NCBI GenBank assembly: GCA_020444415.1
Contig: JAHLLA010000003.1
Location: forward strand, 124,001-188,000
From: Bacteroidota bacterium
GTDB taxonomy: Bacteria; Bacteroidota; Bacteroidia; Bacteroidales; F082
DNA length: 64,000 nucleotides
Direction of reading: 5' to 3'
Position 1 is the first letter of the stretch. Each line of letters starts with the position of its first letter. The notes under the pieces were generated by a model. It was not told the origin of the DNA, searched no databases, and saw only the letters and a list, made by a program, of their open reading frames with translations. Of the stretch, positions 26,878 to 36,703 are shown piece after piece. A program made the position numbers and the translations under genes.

Positions 26878-27743
26878 CAATCAAAAAAATACTGATCATA
26901 CTCGTAGTAAGTTTAATCATGGTTGCTTTTAAAACTGACAAACCCGCCTACCGGATATTTAATGCCGATGGCAAAGATGTGAAATATGGTAAAATGCTGG
27001 ATGAAATGGAAAATGCCGATGTGGTGTTTTTCGGTGAATTGCATAACAACCCGATCTGCCATTGGTTACAGATTGAACTCACCAAAGATCTTTACGAAAA
27101 GAAAGACAGTGCGATCATGCTGGGAGCCGAAATGTTTGAGTCAGATAACCAGTTGATTCTGAACGAATATATTGGCGGAAGGATCAGCGACAAAAATTAT
27201 AAAAAGGAAGCCAAATTATGGCCCAATTATGATACGGATTATGCACCTTTGGTAGAGTTTGCTAAAGATCATCAGCTTGAATTTATTGCTACCAATATAC
27301 CACGTCGATATGCTTCTATAGTTTATAAAGAGGGTTTCGAAGGCCTCGACAGTTTAAGTGCTGAAGGCAGGAGTTATATCGCCCCCCTACCTGTCGATTA
27401 CGACTCGGAGTTAAAGGGGTACAGGTCGATGCTAGAAGAAATGGAAGGAATGGGCCATGCCAATGAAAATTTACCCAAAGCACAGGCCATAAAAGATGCC
27501 ACTATGGCCTATTCAATTGCCGGGGCAATGGAAAAAGGCACGCTTTTTATTCATTACAATGGTACCTATCATTCAAATGATTTTGAAGGAATCATCTGGT
27601 ACCTTAATAATTACAAACCGGGTTTGAAAATTGTTACCATCGCTTCTGTTGAACAGGAAGATTTAGAAAAACTGGAAGAAGAAAATGAAAATAAAGCGGA
27701 TTTTATTATCGTGATACCAGAAAGTATGACGAAGACGCATTAA
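26874..27743 (+). CDS. ChaN-like heme-binding/Tiki-superfamily protein
   Basis: 289 residues. An N-terminal hydrophobic segment (KILIILVVSLIMVAF) acts as a signal or anchor; there is no lipobox cysteine. ADVVFFGELHNNPICHWLQ with GAEMFESDNQLILNEY is the hallmark of the ChaN domain, named from iron-regulated lipoproteins that bind heme and related to the erythromycin esterase/Tiki fold. LFIHYNGTYHSNDFEG near the C-terminus is a further match. It overlaps cdd by four bases and is the last gene of the long plus-strand run. A heme-related role fits the hemD gene upstream but is inference. Confidence 0.85.
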   Translation: MTIKKILIILVVSLIMVAFKTDKPAYRIFNADGKDVKYGKMLDEMENADVVFFGELHNNPICHWLQIELTKDLYEKKDSAIMLGAEMFESDNQLILNEYIGGRISDKNYKKEAKLWPNYDTDYAPLVEFAKDHQLEFIATNIPRRYASIVYKEGFEGLDSLSAEGRSYIAPLPVDYDSELKGYRSMLEEMEGMGHANENLPKAQAIKDATMAYSIAGAMEKGTLFIHYNGTYHSNDFEGIIWYLNNYKPGLKIVTIASVEQEDLEKLEEENENKADFIIVIPESMTKTH

Positions 27744-27749
27744 ACGCCA

Positions 27750-30644
27750 TTACCTAACCTCAACTTCTTCGTATCCTTCAACAATATCGCCTACTTTGAT
27801 GTCGTTGAAATTTTCAATATTCAGGCCGCATTCGTAACCTGCCGAAACTTCCTTTACGTCATCTTTAAAGCGTTTTAATGAACCCAGTTTACCGGTATAC
27901 ACCACAATGCCATCCCTGATCAGGCGCACATTTGTATGGCGGTTGATTTTTCCGTCCAATACATAACACCCGGCAATGGTACCTACCTTGGTAATCTTAA
28001 ACACTTCCCGCACCTCAATATTACAGGTGATCTTTTCTTCCATTTTAGGCGACAACATGCCTTCTACCGCTGCTTTCAATTCTTCGGTAGCTTTATAGAT
28101 AATGGAGTACAGCCTGATATCGATCTGTTCTTTTTCGGCTACTTTCCGCGCCTGTGGCACAGGGCGCACCTGGAAACCAATAATAATAGCGTCTGATGCT
28201 GAAGCAAGAATTACATCCGATTCGGTAATGGCACCCACAGCTTTGTGGATTACATTCACCTGAACCTCATCTGTTGAAAGTTTTAATATTTCATCTGAAA
28301 GCGCTTCTACAGAACCATCCACGTCACCTTTCACAATGATATTAAGTTCCTTAAAGTCGCCAATGGCAATCCTTCTGCCAATTTCATCCAGGGTGATGTG
28401 TTTCTGTGTACGTTGTGATTGTTCGCGTATCAGTTGTTGACGTTTGGTGGCCAGGTTCCGGGCTTCCTTCTCGTCAGACATCACGTTAAATATATCACCG
28501 GCCTGTGCAGCGGCATTCAAACCGAGCAATACAACCGGTGTTGATGGACCGGCTTCGGTAATTTTACTGTTTCTTTCGTTAAACATCGCCTTAACCTTAC
28601 CGGAAACCGGACCGGCTAAGATAATATCGCCTTGTTTCATGCTGCCATCCTGCACCAGGATGGTTGTGACATAACCACGACCTTTATCCAATGTGGCTTC
28701 AATAACCGTTCCTTTAGCCTGTTTGTTCGGGTTGGCTTTCAGTTCCAGTATTTCTGCTTCCAGCAATACTTTCTCCAGCAAATCGCTGATGCCCATACCG
28801 GTAATGGCTGAAATTTCCTGTGACTGGAATTTGCCGCCCCATTCTTCCACAAGGATATTCATCGCTGAGAGTTGCTCTTTGATCTTGTCGGAATTGGCAC
28901 CCGGTTTATCCATTTTATTGAATGCAAAAACGATAGGAACGCCCGCTGCCTGAGCATGGTTGATGGCTTCTTTGGTTTGAGGCATCACACTGTCGTCAGC
29001 AGCAATCACTATTATGGCAATATCTGTAACTTTTGCTCCCCTGGCACGCATCGCGGTAAAAGCTTCGTGGCCGGGTGTATCTAAAAATGTTACTTTTTTT
29101 CCGCTTTCTGATGTAACTTCATAAGCTCCGATATGCTGTGTAATTCCACCGGCTTCTCCGGCCACCACGTTGGCTTTACGTATGTAGTCGAGTAATTTGG
29201 TCTTACCGTGGTCAACGTGGCCCATCACTGTAACAATAGGAGCTCTTTCAACCAGTTCTTTCGGATCATCAGCTTCCTCTTCTACTTCCAGATTTTCAGA
29301 GTCATCGACGCTTACAAAATCTACCTGGTAACCAAATTCTTCAGCTACCAGCACGATGGTTTCAGCATCAAGCCGTTGGTTTATGGAAACAAACAATCCG
29401 AGTTGCATACACGATTTGATAATTTCGTTCACATTCACATTCATCATGATGGAAAGTTCGTTGGCCGTTAGGAACTCAGTTACTTTAAGCACTGATTTTT
29501 CCTGCTCCTGGCGATCGATTTCATCCTGCATGGTTTGCGAAACCGTATCTCTTTTTAAACGCCTGTATTTTGAAGATTTTGATTTGCCGGAAGGGGCGAG
29601 TCGTGCCAGTGTTTCCTTGATCCGTTGTTGGATTTCTTCTTCGGTAGGTTCAGGTTTGGCTTCTTTCTTTTTAGCGAAAGATTTTTTTCTTGTTTCGCCT
29701 CTTTTTGCATCTTCTCTTGGCTCAGGCTGTGATTTGATCCTTTTTCTTTTCTTCTTTTTCTGAGCCAGTTTATCATCCGTGGAAGAAGCAACCGGTTTTT
29801 TATCTTTTTTCGACTTGGAGACTTCCTTAGGCAGTTCTATTTTATCGACAACGGTAGGCCCTGTCAGTTTTTGAAATTTGGTTGGCATGAAGTTTTCTTC
29901 TTTCTCCTTCTCCTTTGCTTTCGCTTCCTCCTTTGCCTTCACCTCTTCTTTTTCCTTCGCCTCTTCCTTCGCTTTTGCTTCTTCTTTAGCTATTGCCTCC
30001 GCCTTCTCTTCTTCCTTTTTCTTTTCTTCTTTCTTCTCCGCTTCTTTCTTTTGAGGTGCTTTTGATTCTTTTTCTTTCTTTTTTTCTTCTTTCGATTTTC
30101 TTTTAGGCCTGGTTTTTTGGTTCAGGCTGTCGAGGTCAATTTTCCCCAGTACTTTTAATTCACCTGACTCATCAGACTCCTCCACTTGTTCAGCGACTTC
30201 TTCTTTTTCGTCAACGGTTGTTTTTTCTTCAACCTGTTCGTCAGCTTCCTCTTTCGATGTTTCTTTTTTCTCTTCGGTTACTTTTTTCTTGGGCGACTTA
30301 TCCTTCGTCGAATAATCAACGCCTACATTTTTAATAATCAGTTCTTCAACCGGTTCAAATTCGTCTACCTGTTCTTCTTCTGTTTTCTTTTCAACCTTAT
30401 CTTCAATAGTAATGGTTTCTTTTCCAATATATTCTAATCCCTTTTGCTGCGCAATTTCACGTACGTGTTTCTCCTCCTGGAATTCGTCCAGCAGCATGTC
30501 GTACATTTCAGGTGATAATTTTGTATTAGGGTTCGGGTCAACCTGAAATCCTTTTGTCAAAAGAAAATCAATAATCGTATCCCTGCCAATGTTGAATTCC
30601 TTTGCAGCTTTACTTAATCTAACAACTTTTCTTTCTTCTGTCAT
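27750..30644 (-). CDS. infB: Translation initiation factor IF-2
   Basis: 964 residues. IF-2 is the GTPase that delivers fMet-tRNA to the 30S subunit. A short N-terminal domain ([22 protein letters not shown]) is followed by about 200 residues dominated by Lys and Glu, typical linker but unusually repetitive here (about residues 120-330). The GTPase has [18 protein letters not shown] (G1, about 470-487), [17 protein letters not shown] (G3) and [11 protein letters not shown] (G4), then domains II, III and the fMet-tRNA-binding IV. Third gene of rimP-nusA-infB. Its end converges with the ChaN-like gene seven bases away. Confidence 0.98.
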   Translation of the reverse strand: MTEERKVVRLSKAAKEFNIGRDTIIDFLLTKGFQVDPNPNTKLSPEMYDMLLDEFQEEKHVREIAQQKGLEYIGKETITIEDKVEKKTEEEQVDEFEPVEELIIKNVGVDYSTKDKSPKKKVTEEKKETSKEEADEQVEEKTTVDEKEEVAEQVEESDESGELKVLGKIDLDSLNQKTRPKRKSKEEKKKEKESKAPQKKEAEKKEEKKKEEEKAEAIAKEEAKAKEEAKEKEEVKAKEEAKAKEKEKEENFMPTKFQKLTGPTVVDKIELPKEVSKSKKDKKPVASSTDDKLAQKKKKRKRIKSQPEPREDAKRGETRKKSFAKKKEAKPEPTEEEIQQRIKETLARLAPSGKSKSSKYRRLKRDTVSQTMQDEIDRQEQEKSVLKVTEFLTANELSIMMNVNVNEIIKSCMQLGLFVSINQRLDAETIVLVAEEFGYQVDFVSVDDSENLEVEEEADDPKELVERAPIVTVMGHVDHGKTKLLDYIRKANVVAGEAGGITQHIGAYEVTSESGKKVTFLDTPGHEAFTAMRARGAKVTDIAIIVIAADDSVMPQTKEAINHAQAAGVPIVFAFNKMDKPGANSDKIKEQLSAMNILVEEWGGKFQSQEISAITGMGISDLLEKVLLEAEILELKANPNKQAKGTVIEATLDKGRGYVTTILVQDGSMKQGDIILAGPVSGKVKAMFNERNSKITEAGPSTPVVLLGLNAAAQAGDIFNVMSDEKEARNLATKRQQLIREQSQRTQKHITLDEIGRRIAIGDFKELNIIVKGDVDGSVEALSDEILKLSTDEVQVNVIHKAVGAITESDVILASASDAIIIGFQVRPVPQARKVAEKEQIDIRLYSIIYKATEELKAAVEGMLSPKMEEKITCNIEVREVFKITKVGTIAGCYVLDGKINRHTNVRLIRDGIVVYTGKLGSLKRFKDDVKEVSAGYECGLNIENFNDIKVGDIVEGYEEVEVR

Positions 30645-30700
30645 ATTCTTTCTTTAGTTTTTCTAAACCGGTTAACCTGATACGGGTAAATATAATGATT

Positions 30701-31936
30701 TTATTCAAATTCAGATTTAAGTATGCGCACCACTTCCTGAATGGTTTCTTCTTCCAGGTCGGTTCTGGAAACCAAATCCTTGACTTCAAGATCAAGTACA
30801 CTTTTGGCCGTATCGCAACCAATGTTCTTCAATTCATCAATGATCCATTGGTCAATTTCATCAGTAAATTCCTGAAGATCTACATCTTCGGTTTCAACGT
30901 CCGAATCACGGTATACATCTATCTCATAGCCGGTTAATTGCCCCGCAAGTTTGATGTTAAAACCACCTTTCCCAATGGCGAGCGATACCTGGTCGGGTTT
31001 CATATATACTTCTGCCCTTCCACTTTCATCGTCGAGCTTGATGGAAGTGATTTTTGCCGGTGATAAAGCACGCTGGATATATAGCGATTCGTTGTTCGTG
31101 AAGTTGATCACGTCTATATTTTCATTTTTAAGTTCCCTGACGATACCATGAATACGTGAACCTTTCATTCCCACGCAAGCGCCCACGGGATCAATGCGAT
31201 CGTCATAAGATTCGACTGCAATTTTGGCTCTTTCACCGGGTACCCTTACAATTTTTTTAATGGTGATCAGCCCGTCGTATACTTCCGGTACTTCAGCTTC
31301 AAAAAGTCTTTCCAGAAATACCGGGGAAGTTCGAGATAAAATAATGACCGGTGAATTGTTTCGCATATCCACTTTTGATACCACCGCTCTTACATTGTCG
31401 CCTTTGCGGTAATAGTCCGATGGAATTTGTTCCGATTTTGGAAGTATCAATTCAATACTTTCATCATCCAATACAAGGATTTCTTTTTTCCAAACCTGGT
31501 ACACTTCACCGGTAACGATATCACCTACTTTTTCTTTATACTTTTTATATACATTATCTTTTTCATATTCAAGGATTTTAGAAACGAGGTTTTGCCTGAT
31601 AGCCAATATTTCCCTCCTTCCGAAATCTTTTAGCCATACCTGCTCCGAGAAATCTTCTCCTACTTCAAAGTCGGGTTCTACTTTGATGGCTTCGGAGAAT
31701 TCAATTTGTAAATTCTCGTCTTCAAGTTCACCATCTTCCACGATCTCACGGTAGTGCCAAATTTCAAGATCACCTTTATCAATATTTACAATGATGTCAA
31801 ATTTGGCTTCTTCACCAAAGCGTTTGATAAGTAAATTATGAAATACATCTTCCAGGATGCGCATCATTGTTTCTCTGTCAATGCTTTTAAATTCCTTAAA
31901 CTCGGAAAAAGTTTCGACCAGGTTTATTGTATCCAT
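30701..31936 (-). CDS. nusA: Transcription termination/antitermination factor NusA
   Basis: 411 residues. N-terminal RNA-polymerase-binding domain (to about 130), S1 domain (GDIVTGEVYQVWKKEILV), then two KH domains; RIHGIVRELKNENIDVI and LAIGKGGFNIKLAGQLTGYEIDVY are the GxxG-containing stretches. A C-terminal helix-hairpin-helix-like segment follows. The acidic repeats of the E. coli protein are absent, as in most Bacteroidota. It modulates pausing, termination and antitermination, including probable feedback on its own operon. Second gene of the operon, 27 bases after rimP. Confidence 0.97.
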   Translation of the reverse strand: MDTINLVETFSEFKEFKSIDRETMMRILEDVFHNLLIKRFGEEAKFDIIVNIDKGDLEIWHYREIVEDGELEDENLQIEFSEAIKVEPDFEVGEDFSEQVWLKDFGRREILAIRQNLVSKILEYEKDNVYKKYKEKVGDIVTGEVYQVWKKEILVLDDESIELILPKSEQIPSDYYRKGDNVRAVVSKVDMRNNSPVIILSRTSPVFLERLFEAEVPEVYDGLITIKKIVRVPGERAKIAVESYDDRIDPVGACVGMKGSRIHGIVRELKNENIDVINFTNNESLYIQRALSPAKITSIKLDDESGRAEVYMKPDQVSLAIGKGGFNIKLAGQLTGYEIDVYRDSDVETEDVDLQEFTDEIDQWIIDELKNIGCDTAKSVLDLEVKDLVSRTDLEEETIQEVVRILKSEFE

Positions 31937-31963
31937 GTTATTGTTATTAATCTTCTGTAATTG

Positions 31964-32425
31964 CTAAATAATTATAATTTCTTTCACGTGTTTTGTATCT
32001 TCCAGTGCGATGATTTCAGCCTCACCGGTTCTGAATGTTTTACTTTTTTTGCCTTTGGATTTAATTTCCCGGGCAACCTTAATGTTGTTGTTCTCCACAC
32101 CAATGAGCATGGCTTTAAATTTAGTTCCTTCTTTCAACAGCACCTCTACAGGTTTTTCAATTATTTTTTGAAACTGACGTAAATGCACCAAAGGTTCACC
32201 TACGCCACTCGAAGAAACACTCAGGTCAAAATCTTCAATATCGCGGTCAAATTTTGATTCGATATATCGGCTTAATGATATACAATCGTCAATACTGACG
32301 TCCGAATCGCCATCGATGTAAATATGGATCTTATTTTCTTTGGCAACACTTATTTTTACTACAAATTTATCGGTGCCAGCCAGAAAATCTTCAACCAGTT
32401 GCTGTATGTCTTCCTTTTTTATCAT
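31964..32425 (-). CDS. rimP: Ribosome maturation factor RimP
   Basis: 153 residues, normal length. RimP assists 30S subunit assembly. The N-terminal domain has IHIYIDGDSDVSIDDCISLSRYIESKF and DFDLSVSSSGVGEPL, the diagnostic 'DxY...VSSPG'-like block, followed by the SH3-like C-terminal domain (KAMLIGVENNNIKVARE). The ATG at 32425 lies only 10 bases from the base of a terminator-like hairpin, so rimP has no room for a separate promoter and must be transcribed from the tRNA promoter by readthrough. Confidence 0.95.
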   Translation of the reverse strand: MIKKEDIQQLVEDFLAGTDKFVVKISVAKENKIHIYIDGDSDVSIDDCISLSRYIESKFDRDIEDFDLSVSSSGVGEPLVHLRQFQKIIEKPVEVLLKEGTKFKAMLIGVENNNIKVAREIKSKGKKSKTFRTGEAEIIALEDTKHVKEIIII

Positions 32426-32430
32426 GGTAT

Positions 32431-32456
32431 AAAAAGAGGGGACTCATCGTCCCCTC
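32431..32456 (-). terminator. Terminator/attenuator between tRNA-Gln and rimP
   Basis: Stem GAGGGGAC/GTCCCCTC with a five-base loop, followed by five T on the minus strand. It lies 21 bases after the tRNA and 5 bases before the rimP ATG, so it decides how much transcription enters rimP-nusA-infB. Confidence 0.8.
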
Positions 32457-32476
32457 AATCTTCATGTTCTTATTCG

Positions 32477-32547
32477 TTGTCCGACAAGGATTCGAACCTT
32501 GACTGTATGAACCAAAATCACAAGTGCTACCATTACACCATCGGACA
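32477..32547 (-). tRNA. tRNA-Gln (anticodon TTG)
   Basis: Complete cloverleaf on the minus strand: acceptor TGTCCGA pairs perfectly with TCGGACA; the D arm contains GTGTAATGGTAGCAC; the anticodon stem TGTGA/TCATA encloses TTTTGGT with anticodon TTG; the T arm CAAGG-TTCGAAT-CCTTG is perfect. The U1-A72 pair is characteristic of tRNA-Gln. CCA is not encoded. It precedes rimP. Confidence 0.95.
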
Positions 32548-32556
32548 ATCGGGGTG

Positions 32557-32585
32557 CAAAGATACTCGTTTTTTTAAAAATACAA
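32557..32585 (-). promoter_or_regulatory. Promoter of tRNA-Gln and rimP-nusA-infB
   Basis: Minus strand -33 TTG at 32585-32583, an 18-base spacer and TATCTTTG at 32564-32557, ending nine bases before the tRNA 5' end. An excellent match to the Bacteroidetes consensus. Confidence 0.7.
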
Positions 32586-32710
32586 ATTAGTTCATTAAAA
32601 AAATCACATCAAATATTTTTTAATTAATTCATAAAAGAATTGGGACTCAGTAAATTATTAAATTCTGTTAAAATACACCGCACAATAAAAATAGGTTTTA
32701 TTAAAAGTCT

Positions 32711-32718
32711 TATTTTCG
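32711..32718 (+). promoter_or_regulatory. -7-like box of the DUF2723 gene
   Basis: TATTTTCG, one base off TAnnTTTG, 33 bases before the ATG at 32752. The same variant precedes two other genes at 19598 and 61902. Confidence 0.3.
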
Positions 32719-32751
32719 CTTTTTTATAATTAGCCTTTAAGTACATCACAG

Positions 32752-35700
32752 ATGGAAAACTTTAAAAGAGTGAATAACCTGGTTGGCTGGGCCGTTTTTG
32801 CCATTGCCACTATAGTTTATTTTTTAACGATCGAACCCACCGCCAGTTGGTGGGATGCCGGTGAATATATAGCTACGGCCTATAAATTGCAGGTAGGCCA
32901 CCCACCCGGGGCACCGTTGTTTCAGTTGTTGGGACGCTTTTTTGCCCTATTCGCTTTGGGTAATGTGGAAAATGTGGCACTCATGATCAATGCCATGTCG
33001 GCGCTGTCGAGTAGTTTTACCATTCTGTTTCTTTTCTGGTCGATTACCATGCTGGCCAAAAAACTCTATGTGAAATCAGCAGGTGAAGTGATGGCCAAAG
33101 GCGATGCATGGGCAGTTCTTGGTGCTGGAGTTGTAGGCGCATTGGCCTATACCTTTTCTGATTCGTTCTGGTTTTCGGCAGTCGAAGGTGAGGTATATGC
33201 CATGTCGTCGTTGTTAACGGCTGTGGTTTTCTGGGCTATTTTGCGATGGGAAGAAGTGGCCGACCAAAGGCACGGATTCAGGTGGATTTTATTAATTGCT
33301 TACATCATCGGTCTTTCTATCGGTGTTCACCTGTTGAACCTTTTGGCAATTCCTGCCATCGTGTATGTGTATTACTTTAAAAAATATAAATTTTCATATA
33401 AGGGATTCATCACGGCTGGTGTGATTTCCATTTTGATTCTGGCGGTCATCATGTACATCATCATACCTGGTATTGTTGAACTGGCCGGAAACTTCGAGTT
33501 GTTCTTTGTGAATACAGTTGGATTGCCATTTAATTGGGGAACCATTATTTACTTCGTTGTGATCATCGCACTCATTGTGGGGGGGCTCTATTACAGCCGG
33601 TCGAAAGGAAAGGTGATTTTAAATATTTCTATTCTTGCCTTAACGCTCATTCTGATTGGTTACTCCACATTCTTTATGCTGGTAATCAGGGCCAATGCCA
33701 ATCCTCCGATCAATGAAAATGATCCGAAAGATGCCATCAGTCTCCTGTCGTACTTAAACAGGGAACAATACGGTACCTGGCCATTGTTCTCTGGCCAGTA
33801 CTACAATGCGCCAACAGTAGACAGTAAAGACGGTAATCCGGTCTATGCAAAAGATGTTAAAAAAGGCAAATATGTAATTGTTGATGAGCGCAGAGGAACT
33901 GTTCCAGTATATGATGAAAGGTTTTCTACTATTTTTCCACGTATGTGGAGCAATTCAAAACCGGCACACATTCAACTTTATAAAGAATATGGCGGTAAAA
34001 AAGGTACCCCCATCAGGGTGACAAAAGGCGATGGAACTACAGAAGTGATCTACAAACCTACGTTTGGTGAGAATCTCAGGTTTTTCTTCACTTACCAGGT
34101 GGACCATATGTACATCCGGTATTTCATGTGGAATTTTGTGGGCAGGCAAAACAACATTGAAAGCCAGGGTGAGATCAACCATGGAAACTGGGTGAGTGGC
34201 ATTGGTTTTATTGATAATTGGCGATTAGGGAACCAGAACGACCTGCCTAAAAGCATGCAAAACCCGGCGAAGACACATTTTTATTTTCTGCCGCTATTGC
34301 TGGGTTTGCTGGGTTTCCTGTTTCAGTTATCAAAAAGCAAAAAGGATACCTGGGTGGTATTCTTATTATTCATCATGACGGGACTTGCGATCATTGTTTA
34401 CCTGAACCAGACTCCTCTTCAACCGCGCGAAAGGGATTATGCTTATGCAGGATCATTTTATGCTTTCGCTATATGGATCGGTCTCGGGGTGCTGGCCTTA
34501 TACGATGGATTGAGAGGTAAAATAAAGAACCAGGTAATTGCTGCGATAACCGTATCATTGGCATCCTTGATTTTAGTTCCCGGAATAATGGCCCAGCAGG
34601 GCTGGGAATCACATGACCGTTCAGGAAAATATGCTGCCCGGGATTTTGCCCGGATGTACCTCGAATCGTGTGAGCCAAATGCCATCTTATTTACTAATGG
34701 CGACAATGATACCTTCCCACTCTGGTATGCCCAGGAGGTAGAAGGCATTAGGACTGATGTGCGCGTGGTGAACTATATGCTTTCATCAGGCGAATGGTAT
34801 GTGGACCAGATGTTCAGAAAAGTATATGAATCCGACCCCTTACCACTGTCCATTGACCGTGCATTTTATGCCTTGGGAGATCAGAATTATGTGCCTGTTT
34901 TTGAAAGGATAGAAGAGTATACCGATGTGCAGGATGCGCTTGGATTTCTTGAAAATAATGATAAACGGACCAAAATACCCTTACAAAACGGAGAATGGAT
35001 CAATTATTTACCGGCTAAAAATATGCGTCTGAAAGTGGATCCAGCCACGGTTGTAAATTCGGGTACTGTTGATCCTAAAAATACTGATAAAATTGTGGAT
35101 GAAATTACATGGAGAATTTCACAAAACGGACTTTATCGCAACGATCTGATGTTGCTGGATATGATTGCCACCAATAATTGGGAACGTCCGATTTATTTTG
35201 CCAACCCAAACAGTGTGAGCGGCGTGCTGAATATTGATAAATATTGTCATCTGGAAGGAATAGTCTATCGTTTTAAGCCCATGCTTGCACCAAATTATTA
35301 TCAGAAAGTAGGAGGAATCAATCCTGAAAGAACTTATGAGATACTGACAGCTGATGATGCTCGTTGGGGTAGGTTGAATGAAGATGATGTTGTAATTGAC
35401 AGGGAAAGTGAACGAAATTCGGGGATGATCAAACAAAATCATATGTTCCTCGCGAAAGCACTGGTTGCTGAAGGAAAAATGGATTCAGCAATCCGCGTTT
35501 TGGATACAGGCATCAAATTCTTCCCCGATAAAAAAATCCCATTCGATTATTTTATGATCATTTGGGCTGATCTTTATTTCCAGGCAGGCGCTGATAATAA
35601 AGGGTTAGAAGTAACACGGACTATTTACGAAAACTACGAAGAAGACCTGGCATATTATGCTTCACTAAATGATAGATTCATCGCTTACTATGATGAAGAT

Positions 35701-35823
35701 ATTCGCACCGCTCTTTCGGCATTGCAGGGGTTGGGGCAAATGGCCAGGGAACATGGTCACAAAGAACTGGCCGATGAGATTGATGAATCATTGAACATGA
35801 ATCTCAATATGATCGGTATGTAA
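32752..35823 (+). CDS. DUF2723 membrane protein, GT-C-like
   Basis: 1023 residues. The N-terminal half (about 1-560) has about 12 membrane helices; ATIVYFLTIEPTASWWDAGEYIA with the acidic residue after WWD, and KLQVGHPPGAPLFQLLGRF are the DUF2723 signature. This fold resembles protein O-mannosyltransferase/GT-C enzymes that use lipid-linked sugars, with an acidic residue in the first periplasmic loop. A conserved TPLQPRERDYAYAGSFYAF follows. The C-terminal 450 residues are soluble and end in helical TPR-like repeats. Homologues in Bacteroidota are tied to protein glycosylation, but the substrate is not established. Monocistronic, facing lgt. Confidence 0.87.
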   Translation: MENFKRVNNLVGWAVFAIATIVYFLTIEPTASWWDAGEYIATAYKLQVGHPPGAPLFQLLGRFFALFALGNVENVALMINAMSALSSSFTILFLFWSITMLAKKLYVKSAGEVMAKGDAWAVLGAGVVGALAYTFSDSFWFSAVEGEVYAMSSLLTAVVFWAILRWEEVADQRHGFRWILLIAYIIGLSIGVHLLNLLAIPAIVYVYYFKKYKFSYKGFITAGVISILILAVIMYIIIPGIVELAGNFELFFVNTVGLPFNWGTIIYFVVIIALIVGGLYYSRSKGKVILNISILALTLILIGYSTFFMLVIRANANPPINENDPKDAISLLSYLNREQYGTWPLFSGQYYNAPTVDSKDGNPVYAKDVKKGKYVIVDERRGTVPVYDERFSTIFPRMWSNSKPAHIQLYKEYGGKKGTPIRVTKGDGTTEVIYKPTFGENLRFFFTYQVDHMYIRYFMWNFVGRQNNIESQGEINHGNWVSGIGFIDNWRLGNQNDLPKSMQNPAKTHFYFLPLLLGLLGFLFQLSKSKKDTWVVFLLFIMTGLAIIVYLNQTPLQPRERDYAYAGSFYAFAIWIGLGVLALYDGLRGKIKNQVIAAITVSLASLILVPGIMAQQGWESHDRSGKYAARDFARMYLESCEPNAILFTNGDNDTFPLWYAQEVEGIRTDVRVVNYMLSSGEWYVDQMFRKVYESDPLPLSIDRAFYALGDQNYVPVFERIEEYTDVQDALGFLENNDKRTKIPLQNGEWINYLPAKNMRLKVDPATVVNSGTVDPKNTDKIVDEITWRISQNGLYRNDLMLLDMIATNNWERPIYFANPNSVSGVLNIDKYCHLEGIVYRFKPMLAPNYYQKVGGINPERTYEILTADDARWGRLNEDDVVIDRESERNSGMIKQNHMFLAKALVAEGKMDSAIRVLDTGIKFFPDKKIPFDYFMIIWADLYFQAGADNKGLEVTRTIYENYEEDLAYYASLNDRFIAYYDEDIRTALSALQGLGQMAREHGHKELADEIDESLNMNLNMIGM

Positions 35824-35831
35824 TTCCGCAC

Positions 35832-36671
35832 CTACTTTTTAGGTGGCGCCAGTGGTTGATTTTTTTTGTTTGACCAGTAAATGAGATAAGTTCCTATCAG
35901 GATAAACGGAATACTAAGCCATTGTCCCATATTCAAGGTCATTTGCTCTTCAAATCCGACCTGCGGTACTTTGATAAACTCAATCAGGAACCTGACGGAG
36001 AATAAAATAGCCAGGAAATAGCCGAATATCATACCCTGCTTGGGATGTCCATCATTTTTCCAATAATACCTGTAGAGGAATATAAACAGCAACAAATAAC
36101 TCAGTCCTTCATAAATTTGGGTAGGGTGCCGCGGGTCGGTGGTAAATGCAGCATCATAATATTTTACAAAATAAAATCCCCAGGGTAGTGTGGTAATATC
36201 TCCAAAAATCTCTGAATTCATTAAATTACCCGTGCGGATGAAAAACCCGGCAAGCGCCACTACAATAACGATACGATCCATGATCCAAAGATAGGGCCGC
36301 TGGTTTTTCCTCGAAAAAAAATACAAACCCAGCAGGATACCAATCGCGGCACCGTGGCTGGCCAGGCCTCCTTCCCATATTTTCAATATCTCGATAGGGT
36401 TGGCCAGGTAATACTCAGGTTCATAAAAAAGGCAATGGCCCAAGCGTGCACCCAGGATGGTGAAAATGATCATGTAGGTGGTGAGTTCATCCAGCACCTT
36501 ATCGCCCACACCTTCATGCCTGAATATTTTTTGCATGATGTAATAACCAACAATAAACGAAAGTGCAAACAGCAACCCGTACCACCGGATTTCCAATCCG
36601 CCTACCAGCCAAATATCCTGGGGAATGCTAAAAATTTCGGGATTTACCCGCCAGACAATATATTGTAACAT
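35832..36671 (-). CDS. lgt: Prolipoprotein diacylglyceryl transferase
   Basis: 279 residues with seven membrane helices. Lgt adds diacylglycerol from phosphatidylglycerol to the lipobox cysteine of prolipoproteins in the inner membrane. Conserved elements: LEIRWYGLLFALSFIVGY, GARLGHCLFYEPEYY, WEGGLASHGAAIG and FIRTGNLMNSEIFG (the Lgt Arg/Asn/Glu signature). The HmuY-like lipoprotein encoded next to it would be one of its many substrates; the two genes are separated by 32 bases that contain a -7 box for lgt. Confidence 0.96.
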   Translation of the reverse strand: MLQYIVWRVNPEIFSIPQDIWLVGGLEIRWYGLLFALSFIVGYYIMQKIFRHEGVGDKVLDELTTYMIIFTILGARLGHCLFYEPEYYLANPIEILKIWEGGLASHGAAIGILLGLYFFSRKNQRPYLWIMDRIVIVVALAGFFIRTGNLMNSEIFGDITTLPWGFYFVKYYDAAFTTDPRHPTQIYEGLSYLLLFIFLYRYYWKNDGHPKQGMIFGYFLAILFSVRFLIEFIKVPQVGFEEQMTLNMGQWLSIPFILIGTYLIYWSNKKNQPLAPPKK

Positions 36672-36687
36672 AGTGAAGTATTTCCCG

Positions 36688-36695
36688 CAAATATA
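36688..36695 (-). promoter_or_regulatory. -7 box of lgt
   Basis: TATATTTG on the minus strand, exact consensus, 16 bases before the ATG at 36671 and within the short gap after the HmuY-like gene. Confidence 0.45.
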
Positions 36696-36703
36696 GGAAA
36701 AGA

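Noticed and set aside
29871-30065. Plus-strand frame made almost only of Phe, Leu and Arg
   Set aside because: It is the mirror image of the Lys/Glu-rich linker of infB and has no sense of its own.
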